Assembly: GCF_913773735.1 (NCBI RefSeq)
Contig: NZ_CAJYEB010000014.1
Span: 161,954 to 225,953, forward strand
Source of the DNA: an uncultured Massilia sp.
Lineage (GTDB): Bacteria; Pseudomonadota; Gammaproteobacteria; Burkholderiales; Burkholderiaceae_D
DNA length: 64,000 nt
Direction of reading: 5' to 3'
The notes under the pieces are model-generated. The model worked only from the letters and a program-made list of their open reading frames with translations, searched no databases and was not told where the DNA came from. Position numbers and translations under genes: made by a program. Each line of letters begins with the position of its first letter. Within the stretch, counting starts at the first letter, position 1. Shown in pieces: positions 51,101-59,956 of this stretch.

Positions 51101-51608
51101 GGAGCCGTCGCGCGACCCGCGCATGCTGTGCGGCGTGATCACCGGCGTGCGCACCCAGCTCACCCAGCGCGGCAAGATCCTGATCGTCCAGCTGGACGAC
51201 AAGTCGGGCGTGGTGGAAGTGACGATCTACAGCGAGCTGATGGAGCAGAACAAGAACATCTTCCGCGAGGACGAGTTCCTGCTGGTGGTCGGCAAGGTGT
51301 CCGAGGACCGCTTCAATGGCGGCCTGCGCATCACGGCGGAAAAGGCGTTCGACATCGCCCAGGCGCGCATCCAGTACGGCCACAAGCTGGAGATGGACGT
51401 GGCCTGCTCGGTCTCGCCCGCGAAGCTGGCCGAGATCCTGCAACCCTACCGCGTGCAGGACGGCCTGCCGGTCAGCCTGCGCGTGACGCCGCAGGGCATC
51501 CCGTGCACGTTGCAACTGGGCGACGACTGGCGGGTGGCGCCGTCCGACGAATTGAAATACGCGCTCGAGCTGCAGCTGGGGGCGAAAGAGGTGGCGGTCG
51601 AGTATTGA
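48114..51608 (+). CDS. dnaE: DNA polymerase III alpha subunit
   Basis: At 1164 residues this is a full-length replicative polymerase. The PHP domain starts with HLRVHSEYSIVDG; the palm has GPGRGSGAGSLVAY and the catalytic aspartates in MPDFDIDFCQ, with a third in the following palm strand. YNKSHAAAYALLSYHTAYLK-type fingers (as GFNKSHAAAYALL) and an HhH region lead to the OB fold (~1010-1080, ITGVRTQLTQRGKILIVQLDD). TAAAAT lies 6 bases before the ATG and could be a -10, which would give an almost leaderless mRNA; no Shine-Dalgarno sequence is apparent. Confidence 0.97.
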   Translation: MTSPTFTHLRVHSEYSIVDGLCRIDDLVKAAVKDDQPALAVTDLANAFALVRFYKAARGKGVKPIVGVDAWITNEDNRDKPFRLLILAKNRTGYLQLCDLLAKAWLTNQYKGRAEIRVEWLEALATSVSTLEPEVSQANALIVLSGAQFGDIGQAIDNGDLARAEAAARRWASIFPGHFYVEIQRAGQPNQEQQVRHSVALAGRLGLPVVATHPVQFIKKEEFIAHEARVCIAEGEMLANAKRVRRFNEGMCFKSQAEMAELFKDLPGALANSVQIATRCNVTLTLGKPQLPNFPTPGMTIDEFLVAETKKGLEERLVQLYPDPEQREKERPRYEARLEFENNTIIKMKFPGYFLIVAEFIQWGKNNGVPIGPGRGSGAGSLVAYALKITDLDPLKYNLLFERFLNPERVSMPDFDIDFCQEKRELVIQHVKDLYGRDAVSQIATFGTMAAKGAIRDVGRVLDFGYTFCDGVSKLIPFKPGKPVSIAEAIEEEPLLKERLNNEEEVKQLLDLAQQVEGITRNIGMHAGGVLIAPGKLTDFCPLYTQGGDAGVVSQYDKDDVEAVGLVKFDFLGLTTLTILDRAVNYIRALDPAMADFDLAKLPLNDRPTYKLLTEAKTVAVFQLESRGMQGMLKDARPDRFEDIIALVALYRPGPMDLIPDFCKRKHGEKFDYPDPRTESILSETYGIMVYQEQVMQMAQIVGGYSLGGADMLRRAMGKKKAEEMAEHREIFRAGAAKDGLSTEKADEIFDLMEKFAGYGFNKSHAAAYALLSYHTAYLKHHHTAAFMAANMSLAMEDTEKIKILVEDAIDVCKLTILPPDVNESQFRFTPEGPPPSVTGKQVSNIRYGLGGVKGAGQGAIEAIIAARESGGRFKDLFDFCKRVDRKQINRRTVESLIRAGAMDCFGVDRAVLLASVSFAIEVADQAAASANQVSLFGGDDSDLVAPPEYVKATPWTDRQKLSEEKTALGYYLSGHMFDSYAKEVRRFAKTKLSDLEPSRDPRMLCGVITGVRTQLTQRGKILIVQLDDKSGVVEVTIYSELMEQNKNIFREDEFLLVVGKVSEDRFNGGLRITAEKAFDIAQARIQYGHKLEMDVACSVSPAKLAEILQPYRVQDGLPVSLRVTPQGIPCTLQLGDDWRVAPSDELKYALELQLGAKEVAVEY

Positions 51609-52171
51609 GCGCTGCCCGACGGGTAGCATCGCTGCCGTCGCCGGCCGTGCGGTTCGTCCCGTCTGGAGCATGCACGAGTGATACCGACGGGGTGTTCAAC
51701 GACAGGAACCCGGTCGAGCGCTGGCTGCAGCGCCAGCGTCTCGTCACGGCGCTCGCCATGGCGCCGGACAAAGGCCGGAATGATGTGCGCTACGTCCTCG
51801 ATTTCGGACGCTTGTGACGTCGCCGCGCAAAAGCCGCGGCAATCATGGTCCTGTCACCCCGGTGGTCGGTATCTACCAGGACGATGGTGTCAAGTCCCTG
51901 CAGTGGGGACCACGGGGGACATTGTCGGCCGTCGTGCTGTCGGCGTCGGCCTCGGAGCTACGCGGTTTCGACGTTGACAGCGTGGTCGGGCATGCACGGC
52001 GAATGCGCCGCCAGCCAAGCCTGTTGGATATGGAAGCTTAGCACGCTTTGTCATGGCAAAAATGCACATTTTGTCACCATGGGAAGTCATTCACATAATT
52101 TTTGATTCCTCGATGTAATTACAACGGGCACGTACTACAATTCAATGTTTCCGTTGATTGATTAGTTACAT
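51609..52171 (+). other. Odd intergenic region with two tiny coupled ORFs
   Basis: Two small plus-strand ORFs can be read: one from a GTG at 51692 to 51817 (41 aa, ending RNDVRYVLDFGRL) and one from a GTG at 51814 to 52041 (75 aa, with VTPVVGIYQDDGVKSLQWG). They overlap as GTGA, which is typical of coupled genes, but neither matches a family I know and no ribosome binding site is evident. They may be real small genes, or remnants of a decayed gene. The last 130 bases are distinctly AT-rich and contain no gene. Confidence 0.3.
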
Positions 52172-54862
52172 ATGATTACTTCGTGCAAGTTTGTGAAGGC
52201 GGTTGCGGTCATGGCATTCGCAGCCGTGCTGACCGCATGTGGAGGAGGCGGTGGCGGTGGCACCCCTGCCAACGGCAGCGCCGGCACCGGTACCGGCACC
52301 GGCACCACTCCCTCTCCCGGGTCCGGGTTCTCGGTTTCCATCGATCGCAGCGCCCTGTCGTTCAAAGGCGATGAAGGTTCGGCCATTCCAGCCCAGGTCG
52401 TGATCGGCAGCGGCAGCGGCGGCACGCCGCCCGCTACCATTTACGCGGGCGGCCTGGATCTTGGCGCCTCGCTGGACAGTATCGTGATGCAGGTTGTTGC
52501 CGATCAAGTGCGCTTTGCCATTCAGCCAAAGTCCCAGTTGACGGCCGGCGAATACAAGGGAAGCGTGCGCCTGTTCGCCTGCACGGACGAACGTTGCACC
52601 CAGCACATCAAGGGGTCTCCCGTTGAAATTCCTTACACCATTACCATTGCTCCAGGCTTGACGGCGACCCCGACGACCGTGGGATTGCGCGCCGTGGCCG
52701 GTGTACGCCCTACCGCGAATGTCGCCGTGCAATTGCCTGCTGGCGTGACCAGCTTCACGGCTGTCAGCAATGTGCCTTGGATAAAGGTTTCAAATATCAC
52801 AAACCAAGGCTTCACGATCACTGGGGACGTCAAGGCGCCGGGTATCTACCAAGGCATGATTACCCTCGATGCCGGCGGCCGATCGAAAGTCGTGCCCGTC
52901 ACTTACGAGGTCGGCACGGATGGGGCCAGCATTACCAGTATCACGCCTGACCGCAGGTCGGATGATTTCACGGCGACCGCAGGCACCGTGAGCGACAGCC
53001 ATGTGCTGAACGTGGCGCTGCCGGCATGGGCCAAGGAATTGTCGAGTACCGTGCAGTATGGCGGCAACGCCAACGGCTGGCTGTCGGTCGTGGCCGGCGC
53101 GCCGGGTACCCTGACCCTGACCGCATCCGCCACCAACCTGGCAAGCGGAAATTATCAGGCCACCTTGCTGTTATCCGCAGGACCGGACGTGGCCCCGGTA
53201 TCGGTGCCGATCACTTTCAACGTCATTGCGGCCAACTGGGCCATTGCCGGCCCGTCCACGATCACGGTTGACGGCAACAGCGCCATATCCCAACTTGGCG
53301 GCAGGTTAAGCATCGATATCCCGAACCTGCCGGTCCAGGATTGGAATGTTTCCAGCAACGCCAACTGGTTGAAGTTGTCGCGTGCAACCGGAGCGACCCG
53401 TACCCACCAAGTGGATGTGTCGGTCGATGCGGCACGCGTGGCTTCGATGGAAAATTTTGCGTCGCACACGGCTGAATTGACGATCAGTTTGGCGAGCGGC
53501 AAGGTGGCGCCGACCAAGTTCACCATTACGCTGAACAAGAAAGTGCCGGAATTGCACTTCATCAGTCCCTCGACGCGTCTCCCTGGCGAAGCTGGTAACT
53601 ATATCGTGCGCGGTCGCGGCCTGGACGGTATCGCCGACCTGACGCAAGCATTGCGGATCACCGGCGTCATGCCGACCCGGATTACCCGCGTCAACGATAC
53701 GCAGTTCGAACTGATGTTGCCCGCGCAGCAACAGGGACGGACGACGGTCGCGCTGGCCAACAGCCTGGGCATCGATTCCGGCACCGTCGCATTGAAGGTC
53801 GTGGAACAGCCTGCTCTTGGGTATGCTGCCGTCGTGGCGCAGGGCGCCAAGGGTGGCATCGTGTTCGATGCAGAGCGCCAGTCCGTTTATACGGCCAACA
53901 AGACGCTGGGTGCAGTGATGCGCTTCAAGAAGAATGGTGCCACGTGGGGCGCCGATAGCGTTTCCGTGCAACGGGCCGAAGGGGTCGTGCTGTCACCTGA
54001 TGGCAAGAGCCTGGTGGTGACTTCCGCCAGTGGCCAGGTACTGCTGCTGGACCCGGACACGCTGGCGCAGCAAGGCAGCTACAAAGCCGCGTATGTCGAT
54101 GGATACGAGCTCAATTCCTTGCCCGACCTCGTCATGCGGAACGACGGCAAGGCATTGTTCAACGGCGGATCGGGCGTCGATGGCGGCGCTGGAGGCATGT
54201 CCTATTTCGATGTTGTCACGCGCAAGTTCGGCAATATCGGCGGCAACTTCGGGTTCGGCTGGGCTGTCGCCTCGGGCGACGGCGCGCGTATTCATATCGT
54301 GCAATCGGCCAGCTATACGCCGGCGCCGCCGATGGTCACGCTCGATAGCAAGGATACCGTGGCGACGCCCAGCACTGCTGGCCTGACGTTCTGGTACGAA
54401 GCCGCACAAAGCCTGCGCGGCGAACGTTTTGCCGAAGGCACGTACACGGTGTGGGACCGTGACTTCAATATCGTGGGGAAGGTCAACTTGCCGGATACCA
54501 GTTATTTTGGCCGCACCCCCGTGTTCTCGCCGGACGGTTCGCGCCTGTATGTGCTGGCATATAACAGTAGCGGTTTGTACAGCGGTAGTACGGTCATGCC
54601 GCGCGTCTACGTTTTCGACACCAGTACGCGCATGATTACCACCACGAACTTGCCGCTGCTGGGTTATTTCGACCTGGCGGATTACCCGACTTGCAACGTC
54701 AGCGCCTATGAATGCAATACGCGTGCGCTGGGCACGATCAGCCCTGACGGCAAGACGTTGTTCTTCGTTGGCGATGCGAAGCTGGTCGTGGCGCCCGTGC
54801 CGGCCGTGCTCAATCGCAGCCCCATGCTGATGGGGCGCATTTCCCTCTCGGCCAAGCCCTGA
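52172..54862 (+). CDS. Large lipoprotein with Ig-like (BACON/IPT-type) and beta-propeller domains
   Basis: A lipoprotein signal with lipobox VLTACGGG (Cys at ~23) is followed by a Gly/Thr/Pro linker (~24-50). Residues ~50-445 hold four or so repeated Ig-like units with WIKVS and WLKLSRATG segments, as in BACON domains. ELHFISPSTRLPGEAGNYIVRG (~455) begins an IPT/TIG-type unit, and the C-terminal ~300 residues have YncE-like propeller blades (GVVLSPDGKSLVVTSASGQVLLLDPDTL). It is likely exposed at the outer membrane or in the periplasm and may bind glycans. Codon use is less GC-biased than in neighbours (more ATT, TTG, GAT). No clear Shine-Dalgarno precedes the ATG. Confidence 0.72.
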   Translation: MITSCKFVKAVAVMAFAAVLTACGGGGGGGTPANGSAGTGTGTGTTPSPGSGFSVSIDRSALSFKGDEGSAIPAQVVIGSGSGGTPPATIYAGGLDLGASLDSIVMQVVADQVRFAIQPKSQLTAGEYKGSVRLFACTDERCTQHIKGSPVEIPYTITIAPGLTATPTTVGLRAVAGVRPTANVAVQLPAGVTSFTAVSNVPWIKVSNITNQGFTITGDVKAPGIYQGMITLDAGGRSKVVPVTYEVGTDGASITSITPDRRSDDFTATAGTVSDSHVLNVALPAWAKELSSTVQYGGNANGWLSVVAGAPGTLTLTASATNLASGNYQATLLLSAGPDVAPVSVPITFNVIAANWAIAGPSTITVDGNSAISQLGGRLSIDIPNLPVQDWNVSSNANWLKLSRATGATRTHQVDVSVDAARVASMENFASHTAELTISLASGKVAPTKFTITLNKKVPELHFISPSTRLPGEAGNYIVRGRGLDGIADLTQALRITGVMPTRITRVNDTQFELMLPAQQQGRTTVALANSLGIDSGTVALKVVEQPALGYAAVVAQGAKGGIVFDAERQSVYTANKTLGAVMRFKKNGATWGADSVSVQRAEGVVLSPDGKSLVVTSASGQVLLLDPDTLAQQGSYKAAYVDGYELNSLPDLVMRNDGKALFNGGSGVDGGAGGMSYFDVVTRKFGNIGGNFGFGWAVASGDGARIHIVQSASYTPAPPMVTLDSKDTVATPSTAGLTFWYEAAQSLRGERFAEGTYTVWDRDFNIVGKVNLPDTSYFGRTPVFSPDGSRLYVLAYNSSGLYSGSTVMPRVYVFDTSTRMITTTNLPLLGYFDLADYPTCNVSAYECNTRALGTISPDGKTLFFVGDAKLVVAPVPAVLNRSPMLMGRISLSAKP

Positions 54863-54875
54863 GTGTGCGAGGCGT

Positions 54876-54905
54876 CCTCCATGCCCGGCACAGCCGGCAT
54901 GGAGG
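54876..54905. terminator. Hairpin between convergent lipoprotein and GT2 genes
   Basis: CCTCCATGCC/GGCATGGAGG form a perfect 10-bp stem with a 10-base loop. Its position 14 bases after one stop and 28 before the other suggests bidirectional termination, though T tracts are missing. Confidence 0.55.
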
Positions 54906-54932
54906 GTGCGCAGGCGTGTTGCACGCGGCGGG

Positions 54933-55766
54933 CTACGCCGCCTCGTGCGCGTGCTCGCGCAGGCCGACGGCGGCCTGCGTGACCCTGGCCGCGGCGCGTT
55001 CCAGCACCACCTTGCGGTTGCTCGATTCCTGGTCGCGCCGGGCCTCGCGGTGCCATAGATGAAAGACTTCGGTGGCGAAGGCGCCGTCCTTGCGCATCAC
55101 GCCGGCATGGAACAGGCGCACGACGAGGTCGGAATCCTCGTGGCCCCAACCCGTAAAGCTCTCGTCGAAGCCGTTTACGCGCTCCAGGTCGCTGCGCCAG
55201 ACGCCCAGGTTGCAGCTCTTGATGCGGCGCCAGCTGAATGATTTTTTCGTGCGTCCCAGGTCGGGCCAGCGCACTGCCAGTTGGATGATCTTGTTCATAT
55301 GACCACGCAGGCGCCAGCCCAGGCGTGCGGACAGCGGCGCGGCGGCCACGTCGATGCCCTCGTCGAGCACCCGGCGCGTCAGCGCTTCGTCGAGCAGGAT
55401 GCGGCTGCCCGATACCAGGCAGCCGGGCTGCGACAGGGCGCGGTGGCGCGCAATGAAATCGCGCTGGGGGATGCAGTCGCCGTCCAGGAACACGATGTAG
55501 TCGCCGTGCGCGGCCAGCGTGCCGCGGTTGCGCGCCATGGCGGCGCGAAACCCCTGGTCGGGCTGCCAGACGTGGCGCAACGGCACCGGGCTGGCCGCCG
55601 CCAGCCGTTCCACGCAGGCACGCGTGTTGGCAGTCGAGCCGTCATCAGCGATAATGATTTCGAAATTCTTGTCGTTCTGCATGAAACATGCCCGCACCAC
55701 CGCCTCCAGCGCGTCTGGCCGGTTATAGGTGGTGATCACGACCGAGATTGTCTGTGCGTGCCGCAT
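54933..55766 (-). CDS. Family 2 glycosyltransferase
   Basis: The 277-residue GT-A enzyme has ISVVITTYNRPDALEAVV, IIIADDGST, and the metal-binding FLDGDCIPQ, then the galactosyltransferase-type GFDESFTGWGHEDSDLVVRL motif containing the ED pair. There is no membrane segment. It is divergent from the O-antigen ligase gene, with 55 bases between the starts, so it likely acts in LPS core or O-antigen assembly. The specific linkage is unknown. Confidence 0.9.
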   Translation of the reverse strand: MRHAQTISVVITTYNRPDALEAVVRACFMQNDKNFEIIIADDGSTANTRACVERLAAASPVPLRHVWQPDQGFRAAMARNRGTLAAHGDYIVFLDGDCIPQRDFIARHRALSQPGCLVSGSRILLDEALTRRVLDEGIDVAAAPLSARLGWRLRGHMNKIIQLAVRWPDLGRTKKSFSWRRIKSCNLGVWRSDLERVNGFDESFTGWGHEDSDLVVRLFHAGVMRKDGAFATEVFHLWHREARRDQESSNRKVVLERAAARVTQAAVGLREHAHEAA

Positions 55767-55821
55767 AAGGTCCGATGTACACTGCTGTATTCAGGGGCAA
55801 GAGTATCCCACAAGAACATCA

Positions 55822-57063
55822 ATGAACAGTAATTCGACGAACACGCGGGAGCCGGCCCGGATCTGGATCGGCACCCTGGCATTCTTGTTACCCTTTTTGA
55901 GCCTCGTCACCCTGTTCGGCGTCAGTCTTGTCAGTTTTTTGTTCCTGATCAGCGCTTTGATCTCGTTCAAACCGGCTCGGGATGCGCTGCGGCGCCACTG
56001 GCCGCAGATACGCTGGGTGGTGCTGGCCTTCCTGCTGCACTTCCTGTTCGTGCTGGCCTGCGCCGTGTTGCGCGGCGCTTCCATGGGACCGGTGGAAAAG
56101 CCGGCGCGCATGCTGTTCGCCGCGAGCGCGCTGGCCATGGTGCTCGCGGCGCGGCCGCCGCGCGCCACCCTGTGGTGGGGCGCCGCCGCCGGCGGGCTGG
56201 CGGCGTTGCCGTTCATCGCCTGGCAACGCCTCGGCCTGGGCATCGAGCGGCCGGGCGGACTGATCAATGCGATCACCTTCGGCGACCTGGCCCTGCTGCT
56301 GGGACTGCTGGCCCTGGTCGGCGCGATCGACCTGCGCGACCGGCCGCGCCAGGCGCTGCTGGCCGGCGCCGGCGCGCTGGCCGGGATCGCCGCGTCGCTG
56401 ATGACGGGCACCCGCGGCGGCTGGCTCGGCCTGCTGCTGATGGGGCTGGTGCTGCTGCCGCGGCGCGGCATGTTCGGTACGCGCCGCGGCGGCATGTTGC
56501 TGGCGGGCGCCGCCGTGGTGCTGGCGGCCGTGTGGTTCGCGCCCGGGCTGGGATTGCATGCACGCTTCGTCGAGGGCGTGGACGAGGCGCGCGACTGGTA
56601 TGCCGGCGGCCAGGTCTGGACCAATGTCGGCAGCCGGCTCGAATTGTGGAAGGGCGCCCTGATGCTGGTCGAGGAACGGCCGCTGCTGGGGCGCGATTTC
56701 GAGGAAGGCCGCGCGCGCCTGGCCGAGTACGCGCGCGCGGGAACGCTCGATCCGATGGTGCTCGAGCTGCCGCACCTGCATAATGACGGGTTGCAGGCCC
56801 TGGCGACGGGCGGCGTGGTCGGCTTCGCGCTGTGGGCCGCGATCCTGGCGGCGCCGCTGGCGTTCTTCCTGCGCCGCCTGGGACGGGACATGCGTGCGCC
56901 GCAGTTCGCGGCCGCGCTGGCCGGTGTCGTCGTCGTGCTCGGCTACATGGGATTCGGACTGACCGAAGTGATCTTCTGGTCGATGAAAGGCAGCCTGTTC
57001 TACGCCCTCATGGTCTTCATGCTGGTGGGCTTCTGCCTGAATGCGAAAGAAAAAATTGGATAA
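55822..57063 (+). CDS. O-antigen ligase family protein (WaaL-like)
   Basis: The 413-residue protein has about ten to twelve membrane helices and a large periplasmic loop (~255-325) with the LPHLHNDGLQALATGG signature, whose histidine is essential in WaaL enzymes. SLMTGTRGGWLGLL contains the conserved Arg and Trp. It joins undecaprenyl-linked O-antigen to lipid A-core on the periplasmic face. Start at 55822 is chosen because the longer ORF runs into the divergent GT2 gene. Its end overlaps msbA by 23 bases. Confidence 0.88.
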   Translation: MNSNSTNTREPARIWIGTLAFLLPFLSLVTLFGVSLVSFLFLISALISFKPARDALRRHWPQIRWVVLAFLLHFLFVLACAVLRGASMGPVEKPARMLFAASALAMVLAARPPRATLWWGAAAGGLAALPFIAWQRLGLGIERPGGLINAITFGDLALLLGLLALVGAIDLRDRPRQALLAGAGALAGIAASLMTGTRGGWLGLLLMGLVLLPRRGMFGTRRGGMLLAGAAVVLAAVWFAPGLGLHARFVEGVDEARDWYAGGQVWTNVGSRLELWKGALMLVEERPLLGRDFEEGRARLAEYARAGTLDPMVLELPHLHNDGLQALATGGVVGFALWAAILAAPLAFFLRRLGRDMRAPQFAAALAGVVVVLGYMGFGLTEVIFWSMKGSLFYALMVFMLVGFCLNAKEKIG

Positions 57064-58795
57064 CAGTGTCATCATCAAGCGCCTTTGGGCGGTCGTCAAA
57101 CCGTACAGCGGGCGTGCCTTCGGCTCGCTGCTGGCGATGGCGCTCACCGCCGCCACCCAGCCGTTGCTCGCCAAGGCGCTGCAACTGCTGATGGACGAAG
57201 GCTTCCGCGACCAGCCGGGCTTTTCGCTGTGGTGGATTCCCGGCGCGCTGGTCTCGGTCTTCGTCCTGCGCGGCATCGGCACCTTCGCCACCGCCTACCT
57301 GAACAACTGGGTCATCAGCCGCGTGCTGAACGACCTGCGCGCCATGGTGTTCGAGCGCGTGCTGCGCCTGCCGGTGGCGCGCTTCCACGAAGAGTCGACC
57401 GGCAAGATCATCAACACGGTGGTGGGCGAGGTGCGCCAGGTGGTCGACACCATCAATTCGGTATTCGTCGCCTGCGTGCGCGACGTGCTGGTCGTGATCG
57501 GCCTGCTCGGCTCCCTGTTGTGGCTGAACTGGAAGCTGACCCTGGTCGCGATCGTCGTCGTGCCGCTGACGGCCGTCATCGTGCGCACCACCAGCAAGCG
57601 CCTGCGCCAGCTGAACCGCGAGAACCAGCGCGTCACCGCCGAGATGACCCAGGTCGTCGAGGAGGCGGCGCGCGGCCACCAGGTGATCCGCGTGTTTTCC
57701 GGCGAGCGCTACGAGAGCCGCCGCTTCCACCAGCGCAGCGAGGCCCTGCGCGGCTTCTCGCAGCGCATGACGGTGGCGTTCGCGGCGACCACGCCGGTGA
57801 CCCAGATCGCCACCTCGCTGGCGCTGTCGCTGGTCGTCGTGCTGGCGCTGCAGGCCGGCATGACCCAGGGTGAATTCGTCCAGTTCGTCACGCTGATGCT
57901 GATGCTGCTCACGCCGCTGAAGGCGCTGGCCGAGGTGAACGGGCCGATGCAGCGCGGGATCGCCTCCGCCGAGAGCGTGTTCGAGATGATCGACGCGCCC
58001 GCCGAGAACGATCCGGGCACGCGCACGCTGGGCCGCGCCGAGGGCCACGTGCGTTTCGAGAACGTGGTGTTCTCCTACCCGAACACGCAGGCGCGGGCGC
58101 TGGACGGCGTCTCGCTCGACGCGCGGCCCGGCCAGACCGTGGCCCTGGTCGGCATGTCGGGCGGCGGCAAGTCGACCTTCGTGAACCTGGTCACGCGCTT
58201 CTACGAGCCGCAGGGCGGGCGCATCCTGCTCGACGGCGTGCCGTACCAGGACATCCGGCTGGCGTCGCTGCGCGCCCAGCTGGCGCTGGTCAGCCAGAAC
58301 GTGGTGCTGTTCGACGACACCCTGCGCGCCAACATCGCCTACGGCGTCGACGGCGTCGACGTCGTCGACGAGGCGCGCCTGCAGGCCGCCGTCCGGGCCG
58401 CGCACCTGGACGACGTGGTGGCGCGCCTGCCCGAGGGCGTGGACACCAACATCGGCGAGAACGGCATGCGCCTGTCCGGCGGCCAGCGCCAGCGCGTGGC
58501 GATCGCGCGCGCGATCTACAAGGACGCGCCGATCCTGATCCTGGACGAGGCGACGTCGGCCCTGGACAACGAGTCCGAGCGCGCCGTGCAGGCGGCGCTG
58601 GACACGCTGATGGCGGGCCGCACCACCTTCGTCATCGCGCACCGCCTGTCGACCATCGAGGGTGCCGACCTGATCGTGGTGATGGAGCATGGCCGCATCG
58701 TCGAGCAGGGCACGCATGAGGAGCTGCTGGTGCGCGGCGGCATGTACGCCAAGCTGTACCACCTGCAGTTCACCGGCGCCGTGGAGACCTCATGA
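57041..58795 (+). CDS. msbA: Lipid A export ABC transporter MsbA
   Basis: The 584-residue half-transporter has six helices in the first ~310 residues (PLLAKALQLLMDEGF, ARFHEESTGKIINTVV) and an ATPase with Walker A GMSGGGKST (~370), signature LSGGQRQR (~477), Walker B ILILDEATSALD and the switch histidine in VIAHRLST. It flips lipid A-core across the inner membrane. The gene lies between the ligase and waaF, with overlaps on both sides, which supports LPS rather than a drug exporter role. Confidence 0.93.
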   Translation: MRKKKLDNSVIIKRLWAVVKPYSGRAFGSLLAMALTAATQPLLAKALQLLMDEGFRDQPGFSLWWIPGALVSVFVLRGIGTFATAYLNNWVISRVLNDLRAMVFERVLRLPVARFHEESTGKIINTVVGEVRQVVDTINSVFVACVRDVLVVIGLLGSLLWLNWKLTLVAIVVVPLTAVIVRTTSKRLRQLNRENQRVTAEMTQVVEEAARGHQVIRVFSGERYESRRFHQRSEALRGFSQRMTVAFAATTPVTQIATSLALSLVVVLALQAGMTQGEFVQFVTLMLMLLTPLKALAEVNGPMQRGIASAESVFEMIDAPAENDPGTRTLGRAEGHVRFENVVFSYPNTQARALDGVSLDARPGQTVALVGMSGGGKSTFVNLVTRFYEPQGGRILLDGVPYQDIRLASLRAQLALVSQNVVLFDDTLRANIAYGVDGVDVVDEARLQAAVRAAHLDDVVARLPEGVDTNIGENGMRLSGGQRQRVAIARAIYKDAPILILDEATSALDNESERAVQAALDTLMAGRTTFVIAHRLSTIEGADLIVVMEHGRIVEQGTHEELLVRGGMYAKLYHLQFTGAVETS

Positions 58796-59832
58796 GCGGC
58801 AAGGTGCGTACCCTCGTCATCTCGCCGAACTGGATCGGCGACGCGGTGATGGCCCAGCCCCTGCTGAGCATGCTCAAGCAGCAGCATCCGGAGCGTCCCA
58901 TCGACGTGCTGGCGCCGCCGCAGGTGGTGCCGGTGTGGCGCCGCATCCGCGAAGCCGACGACATCCTCGTCACGCCGTTCCGCCACCGCGCGCTGCAGCT
59001 GGGCGAGCGCCTGAAGTACGCGCGCATCCTCAAGAGCCGCGGCTACGGCGACGCCTACGTGCTGCCGAATACCCTCAAATATGCGCTGATCCCCTGGCTG
59101 GCGCGCATCCCGCGCCGGGTCGGCTACAAGGGAGAGATGCGCTACGGGATGATCAACGTGATGCACCACGACGACGAGTCGCGCTCGATGGTGCCGTTCT
59201 ATTCCGCCCTGGCGCGCGAGCCGGAACTGCCGACGCCGCAGCCGGTGCGGCCGTTCCTGGTGGTGGGCGGCGAGGAATCCGACGACGTGCGCACGCGCCT
59301 GGGCCTGGCCCTCGACCGGCCGCTGGTCGTGTTCGCGCCGGGCGCCGAGTTCGGCATCGCCAAGCGCTGGCCGCCGGCGCACTACGGCGCCCTGGCCGCG
59401 CGCGTGGCGGCCGCCGTGCCGGGCGTGCAGATCGCGCTGCTCGGTTCGCCGAACGACCGCGAGACCTGCGAGCAGGTGCGCGCGGCGGCCGGCAGCGCCG
59501 CCGGCGGCATCGTCGACCTGTCCGGCCAGACTTCGCTGGACGATGCGATCGCCCTGATCGCGCAGGCCTGCGCGGTGGTCTCGAACGATTCGGGCCTGCT
59601 GCACATCGCGTCGGCGCTGAACCGCCCGGTGGTGGCGCTGTACGGCTCCACCGATCCCGACTACGCGCCGCCGCTGTCCGACATGTCCCGCACCGTGTCG
59701 CTGCGCCTGGCATGCTCGCCCTGCCGCAAGCGCGAATGCCCGCTGGGGCACCATGACTGCATGAACAAGATGAGCGTGGACCTGGTGTGGAGCGAGCTCG
59801 CACCGATCCTCGAAAAAGTCGGGCAACGGTGA
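58792..59832 (+). CDS. waaF: Lipopolysaccharide heptosyltransferase II
   Basis: The 346-residue GT9 enzyme starts with LVISPNWIGDAVMAQPLL and shows FAPGAEFGIAKRWPP, the SNDSGLLHIASALN donor-site segment and YGSTDPDYAPP. The C-terminal cysteine cluster (ACSPCRKRECPLGHHDCM) is usual for WaaF. It adds the second heptose to the LPS inner core in the cytoplasm. The start overlaps the msbA stop as ATGA. A remarkable perfect palindrome follows the gene. Confidence 0.95.
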   Translation: MSGKVRTLVISPNWIGDAVMAQPLLSMLKQQHPERPIDVLAPPQVVPVWRRIREADDILVTPFRHRALQLGERLKYARILKSRGYGDAYVLPNTLKYALIPWLARIPRRVGYKGEMRYGMINVMHHDDESRSMVPFYSALAREPELPTPQPVRPFLVVGGEESDDVRTRLGLALDRPLVVFAPGAEFGIAKRWPPAHYGALAARVAAAVPGVQIALLGSPNDRETCEQVRAAAGSAAGGIVDLSGQTSLDDAIALIAQACAVVSNDSGLLHIASALNRPVVALYGSTDPDYAPPLSDMSRTVSLRLACSPCRKRECPLGHHDCMNKMSVDLVWSELAPILEKVGQR

Positions 59833-59863
59833 CGCCCCACGTTTCCGTTACCCAACCCAATTG

Positions 59864-59916
59864 ACATCCCTCAAACCGGGGTCAGAGCCCGGCTCTGACC
59901 CCGGTTTGAGGGATGT
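59864..59916. repeat. Perfect 26-bp palindrome with a 1-base loop (REP/REPIN-like)
   Basis: Two exact 26-base arms flank a single base at 59890. The inner part contains GGGGTCAGAGCC and its complement, sharing GGGGTCAG with the smaller inverted repeat at 2635-2675. It lies between convergent genes (waaF and the VirK/YbjX gene) and could fold into a very stable hairpin, possibly ending transcription from both sides. Confidence 0.9.
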
Positions 59917-59956
59917 TAAAGGGTGGGGGCGGGCGAGCAGGGGGCTTGATGAGTGT

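Noticed and set aside
47994-51671. A 1225-residue minus-strand ORF opposite dnaE
   Set aside because: dnaE is unmistakable on the plus strand; the antisense frame lacks any family signature.
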